Part shown: piece by piece, positions 17,113-24,470 of the stretch
Position numbering within the stretch: position 1 is the stretch's first letter
How the letters are laid out: the number at the start of each line of letters is the position of its first letter
Assembly (NCBI GenBank): GCA_011390335.1
Contig: JAABSO010000039.1
Coordinates: 1 to 36,453, forward strand
DNA: 36,453 bases
Direction of reading: 5' to 3'
Origin: Desulfotignum sp.
GTDB taxonomy: Bacteria > Desulfobacterota > Desulfobacteria > Desulfobacterales > Desulfobacteraceae
Notes under the pieces: model-generated
What the model saw: the letters and a program-made list of their open reading frames with translations, nothing else
What the model was told of the DNA's origin: nothing
Databases searched by the model: none
Translations under genes and position numbers: made by a program

Positions 17113-17203
17113 GATGTTCTCCTTTCGTTTTTTTCTGTTTGCTGAACCATTTTTTCCCATCCTCCTAAAATTAGCGTTATGACTTTTACAACCGCTCCTG
17201 CCT

Positions 17204-17242
17204 GTAACGAACATGCTGCTTGTTCATTATGGAAAAATTATA
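17204..17242 (-). promoter_or_regulatory. Promoter with palindromic operator of PRC-barrel gene B
   Basis: The minus-strand TATAAT box (complement of 17237-17242) lies 7 bases from an inverted repeat: GTAACGAACA (17204-17213) and TGTTCATTAT (17221-17230) with a 7-base spacer. Eight of ten positions pair. Box, spacing and palindrome match copy A at 7483-7521. Confidence 0.65.
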
Positions 17243-17304
17243 ATATTCGGCAGGTGTTTCATAAATAGATGAATCTACCCATTCAGGGCCGTGTTTCAAT
17301 GTAT

Positions 17305-17713
17305 TTGGTATTGGTGCAGCTTTTATCAGTGGGCCCCCCAATATCACGACAGTTTTTCATTCAATTTAAGCGTTATCTCACACAGTGTCCTATGCAACCC
17401 TGGATGGTTTTTTGCATTTTGGTTCACGCGGACAAAAAATTTCGCTATACACCCTTGCCGGAAAGGTGCGCCCGAAATTTCTGATCTACAGAAAAATATT
17501 TTCCAATTTACATGTTTTGCCCACTGGGAAAACTGCGGTTCGTTAATGTATATTGAAAATGTGCAAATTCAGGAACACAAAATCACGCAAACATGAACCC
17601 TATAATAAGATGGTCAGACCTGAAAGTGAAGCGCAGCTTTAAAGATGCTGATTACACCGGAAAACAGCCCGGCCACATAAACAGAAACATCAAAAAACAG
17701 GATGCAGATCCGC
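17305..17713. other. Intergenic stretch upstream of the peroxiredoxin
   Basis: About 410 bases follow the end of duplicated copy B. Short frames here have no ribosome site or family resemblance, so I see no gene. A TATAAT hexamer at 17601-17606 could be the -10 box for the peroxiredoxin, but no good -35 box is spaced for it. Confidence 0.55.
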
Positions 17714-17726
17714 AAGGAGAAAATTC

Positions 17727-18392
17727 ATGAGTTTAACACAGAAAATTAAAGAAAAAAAAGCGGAATTCCAGTCTTCAGCGCCGGAGGAAGTCCAGGGGGT
17801 TATGACCCGCTCCATAAAGCAGCTGCAGGATTCCGAAATGATGGACAAGGTGCTGACAAAAGGTGATAAGGCTCCGGATTTTACACTGGAAGATACCCGC
17901 GGCAATCACGTTAATCTTTATAATATCCTTTCATCCGGCCCGGTTGTACTAGGGTTTTATCGCGGACGGTGGTGACCTTTTTGCAACCTGGAGCTGGAAG
18001 CTCTGCAGGAGGCCCAGTCTAAATTCACATCTCTGGGGGCCACCCTTTTGATGATTTCTCCCCAGACAAAGGAGCATTCCCGCACCTTTAAGGAAGAAAA
18101 AGGGCTTACCATGGAGATTTTAAGCGACCCCGGAAACAGTGTGGGTGAAAAATACGGCCTCGTCTATACTTTTACCGAGGAACTCAAGCAGGCTTACCTG
18201 CAAGTGGGTATCGATCTGGAAGAATACAACAGCGGTGATCCCTGGAGACTGCCCTTGGTATCCCGTTATATCATAGACCGAAAGAAAATCATTCAATATG
18301 CTGTTGTCAGTGCGGATCATACCGACAGGGTTGAACCGGAGCATACCCTGAAGGCCCTTAAAGCTTTGGAAAAACAACAGGCAGGAAGCTGA
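17727..18392 (+). CDS. Selenocysteine-containing peroxiredoxin-like protein (AhpC/TSA family; TGA 17973-17975 read as Sec)
   Basis: The frame from ATG 17727 (AAGGAG at 17714-17719) meets TGA at 17973 and continues in the same frame to 18392. Read through, it gives 221 residues of one AhpC/TSA-family protein. The sequence around the TGA is FYRGRW-U-PFCNLEL, where relatives have a Cys in RGxWCPxCNLEL, so the stop sits exactly at the peroxidatic residue (83) of a UxxC motif with Cys86. The upstream part has the family signature KAPDFTL and the downstream part has the LVSRYIIDR strand. No frameshift is needed. A hairpin fitting a bacterial SECIS lies 11 bases after the TGA. Expected role: reduction of peroxides or disulfides in the cytoplasm. 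The alternative, a nonsense mutation in a dead gene, is less likely because both halves are otherwise intact. Confidence 0.9.
17987..18009 (+). promoter_or_regulatory. Candidate bacterial SECIS element
   Basis: Directly downstream of the in-frame TGA, CCTG GAGC (17987-17994) pairs with GCTC (18000-18003) and CAGG (18006-18009). The loop is TGGAA and there is a two-base UG bulge on the 3' side. The loop begins 20 bases after the TGA and contains guanines, in line with the spacing and loop rules known for SelB-dependent SECIS hairpins. It lies within the coding region, as is normal in bacteria. Confidence 0.65.
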
Positions 18393-18401
18393 CGTGCGGT
18401 T

Positions 18402-18439
18402 TTCAGGCGGATATCCTGAGAAAAGGCTATCCGCCTGAA
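18402..18439. terminator. Hairpin between convergent peroxiredoxin and cytochrome genes
   Basis: A perfect 12-base inverted repeat, TTCAGGCGGATA / TATCCGCCTGAA, has a 14-base loop. It occupies the 60-base gap between two converging genes. The tail on the plus strand (ATTATGATTTTA) is only moderately T-rich, so it may serve as a two-way terminator or as an mRNA 3' stabiliser. Confidence 0.65.
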
Positions 18440-18452
18440 TTATGATTTTAGG

Positions 18453-19886
18453 TTAGAGGCAGAGCATAAAGGCGGTAAGCGCCTCTTTTTCTTCTTTGGT
18501 GAGCTTGAGTTCGGTGACTATATTGAAGAACTCGACCGTGTCTTCAAGCGTGAGGAGTCTGCCGTCGTGCATATAAGGCGGTGAATCTTTTATGCCCCTG
18601 AGGGTAAAGGTTTTAATGGGCCCAACCCCGGTGATCCATTTTTGGTTGCTCATATGGGGTTTATAAAACCTTTCCACTTGCAGGTTGTGCATCTTGTCAT
18701 CAAGATAGAACGGCGCCGGATGGCATTCGGCGCAGCGGCCTTTTCCGAAAAATATTTCTTCTCCCTTACGTTCAACTTCGGTTGCTTTTTTCGGGTCGAG
18801 ACGACCGAAAACCGTGAGTTTGGGTGTCGGCGGAAAATCCAGAATGTTCTGCATCTGTGCCATCATGACCACCTGACTGGCACGATCCGGCAGATGGACT
18901 CCCTTTTTGGCGGCAGTTACATGATCTCCGTCAAAATATGCAGACCGCTGTTCAAATTCGGTGAAATCTTCAATAGAACGCAGCGATCGTTTAGATCCGT
19001 GGATCTGCTGGTTGAACACTCCCCTGAGGCTGACGGTATCCAGCCGAAGTCTGGCTACATGAGGTCTTGTGTCCGGGTTGAGGTGAAAGGCTGCATTGGT
19101 GTGGCCGTTTGAATGACAGTCAAAGCAGGTAATTCCCAGACTTGCCTTTTCAACCTTGCGGTCATCGGTCTGGTTGAACTGCTGCTGTGGAAAAGGGGTG
19201 AGCAGAAGTCTCAGCCCTTCCATCTGGACCGGGGTGACTATCCCGTGCATTATCTCGTAATAGTTTCTGATGGACAAAAGTTTGCCCTGGGAGACATCGC
19301 CCAGGTCCGGTCTGGTGGTAAGAAATATGGGTGGTGGAAATTCAGGCAGCAGATGATTGGGCAGATCGAACGTAACATCGAATCGTTCGAGGTTGCGTTG
19401 TTCCAGATTGTTGATCTCTTTAATCTGATCCGGCGGAATCACCTGCCCGCCGGTCTCGTGCTTGACATGGGGAAGGGGAAGAAATCCTTCCGGAAAGAGG
19501 CCTTGTTCACGTATCTGTTCAGGCGACATTTCTGAAAGTTTTTTCCAGGTCATGCCGTCGGGAAGTTTTACGCGCACGCCTTTTTGAACAGGTTTTCTTT
19601 CTGCCGACATCATTACATCAGAAGGGTTGTCGCTCAGATCATAACGGCGTTCAAGCAGGGTTTTCTGCCGCTCCATGATCTGAGGCTTCATTTTCTTGTC
19701 TTCTTCCATGGTGGTTTGGAAATCTTTATCCATCACCACAGGAAGATAGGTGGAGTGGACCGAATCGACATCCTTGGGAATGCCCATTTTCTCATTACTC
19801 TCATACTTTGCCTGAACAATGTTTGCTGCCGGGAGCATGGCAGCGACCAGAATCACTGTCATGAACATCATTTTTCGGTGTTTCAT
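18453..19886 (-). CDS. Periplasmic diheme cytochrome c peroxidase/MauG-like protein
   Basis: This 477-residue exported protein has a signal peptide (MKHRKMMFMTVILVAAML, ending near VQA) and two CXXCH haem sites: CFDCH (254-258) and CAECH (385-389). The C-terminal segment KDSPPYMHDGRLLTLEDTVE is the conserved second-haem region of the CcpA/MauG family. Family members reduce hydrogen peroxide or carry out haem-based oxidations in the periplasm. The N-terminal 230 residues are longer than in classical CcpA (about 340 residues in total) and are not recognised. ATG 19886 is chosen over the adjacent ATG 19889 because it gives 7-base spacing from AGGAG. Its convergence with the peroxiredoxin suggests a peroxide-defence pair; this is inference. 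Confidence 0.85.
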   Translation of the reverse strand: MKHRKMMFMTVILVAAMLPAANIVQAKYESNEKMGIPKDVDSVHSTYLPVVMDKDFQTTMEEDKKMKPQIMERQKTLLERRYDLSDNPSDVMMSAERKPVQKGVRVKLPDGMTWKKLSEMSPEQIREQGLFPEGFLPLPHVKHETGGQVIPPDQIKEINNLEQRNLERFDVTFDLPNHLLPEFPPPIFLTTRPDLGDVSQGKLLSIRNYYEIMHGIVTPVQMEGLRLLLTPFPQQQFNQTDDRKVEKASLGITCFDCHSNGHTNAAFHLNPDTRPHVARLRLDTVSLRGVFNQQIHGSKRSLRSIEDFTEFEQRSAYFDGDHVTAAKKGVHLPDRASQVVMMAQMQNILDFPPTPKLTVFGRLDPKKATEVERKGEEIFFGKGRCAECHPAPFYLDDKMHNLQVERFYKPHMSNQKWITGVGPIKTFTLRGIKDSPPYMHDGRLLTLEDTVEFFNIVTELKLTKEEKEALTAFMLCL

Positions 19887-20549
19887 CATGCATCTCCTTT
19901 GTTTTTTTGTTCTTTTTTGGCCATGCAATTTTCACATCAGCGGCATGGAATTTAAGATAACAATATCTGTTATATGGTGAAATACAGCATTTCCCCCATT
20001 TTCCTATCGGGAGTGCTGTATAGTTCACTTTTCCGGACCGCGAACCTGACACAAACCCCGATCACCGGAGAAGGGCTTGCCGAAAGATATTTTCTGTTAC
20101 AGTGAAAGTGTGCTTATTTTACATGATAGTCTTGTCCTGTTTACGGGTAAATACGGATGCCAAAATTTCGGGGAGTTTATTATCATGTGCCAATCTGCAA
20201 AAGGCATCACCTGGAATATATTGAAATGGAATTGAACAAATAGGTGCTGTGGAATGTGGATAGGTGCTGTGGAATGTGGAAAACATGCACAGATACATAC
20301 CCACTGCAAAATATGCGCAGAGGCGGGCCGCCGCTGTGAGCAGGCATGTCAAATATGATAGCATAAAAAAATCTTGATCTGCCTCACGGCCCTGCCTGAT
20401 GAGAAAAGAGAATGGAGGATACCGGATCATTTTTCGGTATTCTCCGTACTCAGCTGCTTATTGGCTTTACCGGCATAATAGGAAATTAAAGGAATACAGA
20501 TGCTTGTTCTCCTTGATATTTTAGTCATAACCGCTGATTGAGGTGGATT
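19887..20549. other. Long intergenic region upstream of divergent cytochrome and LigD-like genes
   Basis: About 660 bases separate the divergently read cytochrome and LigD-like genes and should hold both promoters. Short frames inside it show no ribosome site or recognisable family. The only clear structure is the 20-base tandem duplication at 20241-20280. Confidence 0.6.
20241..20280. repeat. Perfect tandem duplication of a 20-base unit
   Basis: TAGGTGCTGTGGAATGTGGA occurs twice back to back. It lies in the divergent intergenic region about 270 bases before the LigD-like start. There are only two copies and no reading frame, so it is probably a slippage product, possibly within a control region. 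Confidence 0.9.
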
Positions 20550-22316
20550 TTGACACTTGAAGAGTATAAGAAAAAAAGGGGTTTTTCACGCAAAAAAGAG
20601 CCTGAGGATAACTCCGCAACTTCTGATGCCGGTCACCTGTATCTGATACACAAACATGCTGCATCGAGGCTGCATTACGACTTTCGGCTGGAATTGAACG
20701 GTACGCTCAAAAGCTGGGCAATTCCCAAAGGCCCGAGCCTGGATCCTTCTGAGAAACGTCTTGCCGTGCATGTGGAAGATCATCCTTTGTCCTATGGTTC
20801 TTTTGAAGGCACTATTCCAAAAGATCAATACGGCGGCGGAACAGTCATGATATGGGATAGCGGTTTTTGGGATCCTGCAGGAAATCCGGAAGAGGATTAT
20901 AAAAAGGGCCACCTGAAATTCCGGCTTTACGGCCAAAAGCTGCACGGCCTCTGGAGTCTGTCGAAGATGGGAGGTAAAGCCGGTGCGGATGGCAAAAACT
21001 GGCTTCTTATCAAGAAAAAAGATGAAGAGGCTATTTCCGCAGATGAATATAATATTTTAGAAGACAAGCCCCTGAGCGCGGAATCCGGACGATCCATGGA
21101 TGAAATAGCAGATGCTGAAAATGGCGAAAGGCAAAAAATGGGACGGACATCCTTTTCAATCAAAAGATCGGACAACGCGGTTATCAGGGGAATAAAGATA
21201 ACCAGTCCTGACAAGATTCTGTATCCGGAACAGGGAGCAACCAAAAAGAGTCTTGCGACATTTTATGAAAAGATATCAGAACATATTCTGCCCTTTATCA
21301 TAAAAAGACCTTTGACACTCGTTCGGTGCCCCCGGGGAAGAGCGAACAAATGCTTCTATCAGAAACATATAAATGAAACCATGCCCGATGCCGTGCGTGG
21401 CAGAAAGATCACAGAAAAAAATAAAACAGCGGCATATATTTTTATAGATGATATAAAAGGCCTGCTTTCCCTGATCCAGATGGGGGTGCTTGAAATACAC
21501 CCCTGGGGAAGCAGTGAGCATAACCTGGAAAAACCGGACATGCTGACCTTTGATCTGGATCCCGGTCCGGGAATCGACTGGAAAGATATTGTCGAAGGGG
21601 CTAATATCCTGAAAGATTATCTGGATGCACTGGGCCTGCAGTCATTTGTAAAGACATCGGGTGGTAAGGGAATTCATATAGTGATCCCCATAGAAAGAAG
21701 AACAGGGTGGGACGAAGCAAAAACCTTTACCAAACGCATCGCTTATGACCTTGCAGGAAAATATCCGGACCGGTTTGTCGCAAACATGAGCAAGGCCAAA
21801 AGAAAAGAAAAAATTTTCATTGACTACCTGCGCAACGGGAGGGGTGCTACCAGTGTTGCGGCATATTCGACCCGTGCCAGGGAAGGGGCGCCTGTTTCAG
21901 TGCCCATAGGCTGGGATGAATTGACAGCCGGAATCCGCCCCGATTCATACAATATTGAAAATCTTCCCGCAAGGTTGTCATCTCTCACGCAAGATCCATG
22001 GAAGGATTTTTTCAAGGTCAGGCAGTGGATTACAAACACAATGAAAAAGCAGTTAATAAAGGAAAAGAAAATGCCGGATTCGAGAATCAAAAATGAGAAG
22101 CAGTATGAAAAGCTCCGCGATAAGGGAATGAGCAAGGAGAAGGCGGCCAGAATTGCCAATTCACCCGACCGCAAGACAGGCAGGAAAGGAGGTAAATCAC
22201 AAAAATATGAAAACTGGACCAAAAGTGACTTGTATGACAAGGCCAAAGAGGTTGGAATAAAAGGCAGATCAAAAATGAACAAAGAGGAATTGATAAATGC
22301 TTTGCGCAATCATTAA
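20550..22316 (+). CDS. LigD-like phosphoesterase-polymerase protein lacking the ligase domain
   Basis: This 588-residue protein has a LigD 3'-phosphoesterase domain (about 1-165; HYDFRLELNG at 42-51, HVEDHPLSYG at 74-83) and a primase-type LigD polymerase domain (about 215-500). The latter carries DLDPGP (335-340), SGGKGIHIVIP (370-380) and FIDYLRNGRGAT (423-434), so the catalytic acidic residues are intact. The central ATP-dependent ligase domain with its KxDG motif is absent; only about 45 linker residues join the two. The C-terminus adds a KGMSKEKAARIANS segment (525-538) and a SAP/Rho_N-like YENWTKSDLYDKAKEVGI helix pair, possibly DNA-binding. Start TTG 20550 gives the canonical M-TLEEYKKKR beginning and follows GAGG by 6 bases. 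Expected role: trimming and filling DNA ends in non-homologous end joining. No Ku gene is in the window. Confidence 0.92.
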   Translation: MTLEEYKKKRGFSRKKEPEDNSATSDAGHLYLIHKHAASRLHYDFRLELNGTLKSWAIPKGPSLDPSEKRLAVHVEDHPLSYGSFEGTIPKDQYGGGTVMIWDSGFWDPAGNPEEDYKKGHLKFRLYGQKLHGLWSLSKMGGKAGADGKNWLLIKKKDEEAISADEYNILEDKPLSAESGRSMDEIADAENGERQKMGRTSFSIKRSDNAVIRGIKITSPDKILYPEQGATKKSLATFYEKISEHILPFIIKRPLTLVRCPRGRANKCFYQKHINETMPDAVRGRKITEKNKTAAYIFIDDIKGLLSLIQMGVLEIHPWGSSEHNLEKPDMLTFDLDPGPGIDWKDIVEGANILKDYLDALGLQSFVKTSGGKGIHIVIPIERRTGWDEAKTFTKRIAYDLAGKYPDRFVANMSKAKRKEKIFIDYLRNGRGATSVAAYSTRAREGAPVSVPIGWDELTAGIRPDSYNIENLPARLSSLTQDPWKDFFKVRQWITNTMKKQLIKEKKMPDSRIKNEKQYEKLRDKGMSKEKAARIANSPDRKTGRKGGKSQKYENWTKSDLYDKAKEVGIKGRSKMNKEELINALRNH

Positions 22317-22363
22317 AAAGACAAATGATGGCTGATAAGGATCATATGGAACAAGATTTATCC

Positions 22364-22393
22364 TGGTGGCTGGAAACCGGCTATTGCCCACCA
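22364..22393 (+). terminator. Weak hairpin between convergent LigD-like and FAD oxidoreductase genes
   Basis: TGGTGG (22364-22369) can pair with CCACCA (22388-22393), followed by TGATTATTATGTTTTTA. The stem is short and the loop long, so this is only a candidate terminator for the LigD-like gene. Confidence 0.35.
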
Positions 22394-22490
22394 TGATTAT
22401 TATGTTTTTAAAATACGCCCACTAACCAAAGAATAATAATCACGGAAAGGAGAACTTTTAGAAGCGCACGCTGCTATAGCAAATATTTAG

Positions 22491-24131
22491 TTACATCAAG
22501 TACCACAAGCACAGAAAAAACAGCAGGACAATGGTCAAATCAATAACATGCGGCCCCTTAACAGCATAGAATATATCATCTATTTTCGAAATAATCCTGA
22601 CCCATCCGGGAAGGTACTGGTTTATCACCGCCACTTGCGGATCAATGGCCCTGGCGGCTCTCCTGCCGCTTTCCACGGCGCCCTCAATGCTCCAGACATG
22701 GGCCTGGGTTTGGGTATGCGCACCGGCGAGAAACAGGTTGGCAAGCGGTGTGGTCTGGGGCGGCATAAAGTGCTGGGTAGTGTTACTGTTCACCCATTTC
22801 GGTTGATAAGGCCTGATTCCCTCAGCAGAGAATTCCCACTCATGCCAGACCTCGATTTCCATCATCGAAAAATCCTGCAGCGCTTTTCCCTGATTCGCCT
22901 CCCGGATCATTTCATCAAGCGCGCCGCAACTCAATATCTGGGCCCTCACCTCCTCTTGGAACTCCTCTTTTGTGCATGAACTGACGGGTTTGTGATAAAT
23001 TCTGCCGGGAACACTGCTGATACAGGAGGTCCCGGTCCACAGCGATTTCACGTTTTTCCCCAGATCCACCTCCTTGTTCCACGCCTGTTCCTCGGCAAAC
23101 AGGGTCAGGTTGAATTCTGAATCACTCACAATCACCGCCATTCTTTCACGGGGAAAACGGATCTTTTCGGAAAACGGCACCCGGAAGGACACCTGGGTGT
23201 GCGGTCCATCCTGGATAAGGGGCTTAAACAATCGGAGAACTTCCAGCTGCTCCAGTTCAGGAGTTTTGCTTAAAACATCCGCCGTGGCAAAAGGATTAAT
23301 GGCCAGGATATAATAATCGCCGACAATTGTCTCATCGCCTGAAGCAGTGGAAAGAATTTTTGTGCCGTCATATTCGATTTTTGTCAGCGGCTTTTGCCAG
23401 TGGAACGTAACTCCCTTTTTCTGGAGATAGGCGATCCAGGGATCGAACCAGTATTCGCTGCTGGGTCCTTTGAGCAACAGCCACCCGTCTTCCGCCCCAT
23501 GGGTCCATGCCGGTCCGTCCTCATCAGCCCGGTGGTGATGCTTCGGCCTGGTTGTCAATTGCTTCCTGAAAAAATCACCGGTGGTATGCAGACACACCTT
23601 GGACCAGTCCGAGCCGATCCACGGTCCGAAACAGGCGCGCCAGGTTTTATAGGCTGTGTCCTTGAGGAGAGGGCGCCATGCCCGGGCTGCATTGAGGCCG
23701 CTGTATTTTTCTATACTGCGGTGATTGGCGGTCCAGGTCTTGGCCATGAGATACGCCCATTTGATAAATTCCCATCGGTGCATTCTGAACATGCCGGGAA
23801 TACTTAACCAACGCTTATCATAGAATCTGGCATGCGTGTCGTCCGGAAAAATGCCGAAATCGATGGGCCGGGAAAGTGCAAGATCGTAGAGATTTCCGTT
23901 ATCGTTCAAAGGAATCTTCTTCATGAGATCAAACGTGTTATGATACCATGGCCCCATGCCGTGCCAGGAATATTCCGTGGGCATATTGTTGTGACTGCAG
24001 CGGGCGCTTCTGAAGAATCCTCCCGGCTTCTCCAAAGCTTCATACACAAAAACCTTATATCCCAACTGGTTGAGTTCATGTGCGGCACTTAATCCTGCTA
24101 TACCGGCACCGAAAATAATTACTGATTTCAT
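22491..24131 (-). CDS. FAD-dependent amine-oxidase-family protein with C-terminal membrane anchor
   Basis: This 546-residue protein begins with the Rossmann FAD motif IIFGAGIAGLSAAHEL (Gly8, Gly10, Gly13), then a VYEALEKPGG ribose-binding region. Near the C-terminus LANLFLAGAHTQT fits the second FAD contact of the amine oxidase/phytoene desaturase superfamily. Relatives act on isoprenoids, porphyrinogens or amines; the substrate cannot be read here. The last residues (KGPHVIDLTI, then LLFFLCLWYLM) form one hydrophobic segment, suggesting a tail anchor in the membrane. GGAGG precedes ATG 24131 by 7 bases. A degenerate copy of this tail occurs at 36136-36222. The gene converges on the LigD-like gene and is divergent from the HExxH gene. 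Confidence 0.85.
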   Translation of the reverse strand: MKSVIIFGAGIAGLSAAHELNQLGYKVFVYEALEKPGGFFRSARCSHNNMPTEYSWHGMGPWYHNTFDLMKKIPLNDNGNLYDLALSRPIDFGIFPDDTHARFYDKRWLSIPGMFRMHRWEFIKWAYLMAKTWTANHRSIEKYSGLNAARAWRPLLKDTAYKTWRACFGPWIGSDWSKVCLHTTGDFFRKQLTTRPKHHHRADEDGPAWTHGAEDGWLLLKGPSSEYWFDPWIAYLQKKGVTFHWQKPLTKIEYDGTKILSTASGDETIVGDYYILAINPFATADVLSKTPELEQLEVLRLFKPLIQDGPHTQVSFRVPFSEKIRFPRERMAVIVSDSEFNLTLFAEEQAWNKEVDLGKNVKSLWTGTSCISSVPGRIYHKPVSSCTKEEFQEEVRAQILSCGALDEMIREANQGKALQDFSMMEIEVWHEWEFSAEGIRPYQPKWVNSNTTQHFMPPQTTPLANLFLAGAHTQTQAHVWSIEGAVESGRRAARAIDPQVAVINQYLPGWVRIISKIDDIFYAVKGPHVIDLTIVLLFFLCLWYLM

Positions 24132-24358
24132 CTATTTTCCTCCAGCAAATCCTAAATTTTCCTTTCTGCAGACCAAAGAATACCGCCGCCCAACCGTATA
24201 ATGCTTCAAAGGCCGGAGTGTGCGTAGTATGGCAGACCATGCTTGAAAAATCAAGAATTTGATTTTGAAAAATTGCGGTGCAGGGCTATGTGTATTCCAA
24301 TGATTTCAAGTGGTTTCATGTTGACTGTTCAGAAGTTCGGATGATAACTAGGGTTTTT

Positions 24359-24438
24359 ATGTATTTTATGTTATATTATTAATGTATTTTATGCTATAGC
24401 CGATATGTATTTTATACTATGGTTGAAATGTATTTTGC
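24359..24438. repeat. Four ATGTATTTT-core direct repeats with exact 23-base period
   Basis: ATGTATTTT begins at 24359, 24382, 24405 and 24428, exactly 23 bases apart. The first three copies extend to ATGTATTTTAT, with a further TATA/CTAT-like half, and the last diverges after the core. They end about 15 bases before the ribosome site of the HExxH gene, in an AT-rich gap of about 330 bases between divergent genes. The iteron-like spacing (about two helical turns) suits cooperative binding of a regulator; the binding factor is unknown. Confidence 0.85.
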
Positions 24439-24470
24439 GAGCGGAAAACATGTAGGAGGCATTGAGAATA

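Larger units (their letters stand above)
16424..17304 (-). repeat. Duplicated PRC-barrel block, copy B
   Basis: This is the second copy of the block at 6571-7584, in the same orientation about 9.8 kb away. It keeps the GGATTAACAGATAAAA motif, the GC hairpin, the PRC gene, the palindrome/TATAAT unit and the ATAAATAGATGAATCTACCC tail. Similarity outside the gene shows that a whole transcription unit was duplicated, not only the reading frame. Confidence 0.88.

Noticed and set aside
17269..17596. Short plus-strand frames upstream of the peroxiredoxin
   Set aside because: Two overlapping frames without ribosome sites, partly inside the duplicated block that is non-coding in copy A.
20550..22316. 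Truncation of LigD by a frameshift
   Set aside because: The frame is continuous and both retained domains are complete, with a plausible linker between them, so domain absence rather than disruption is the simplest reading.
24359..24438. Repeats as a CRISPR array or plasmid origin
   Set aside because: Repeats are too short with spacers of 12-14 bases and no cas genes; there is no replication initiator gene nearby.
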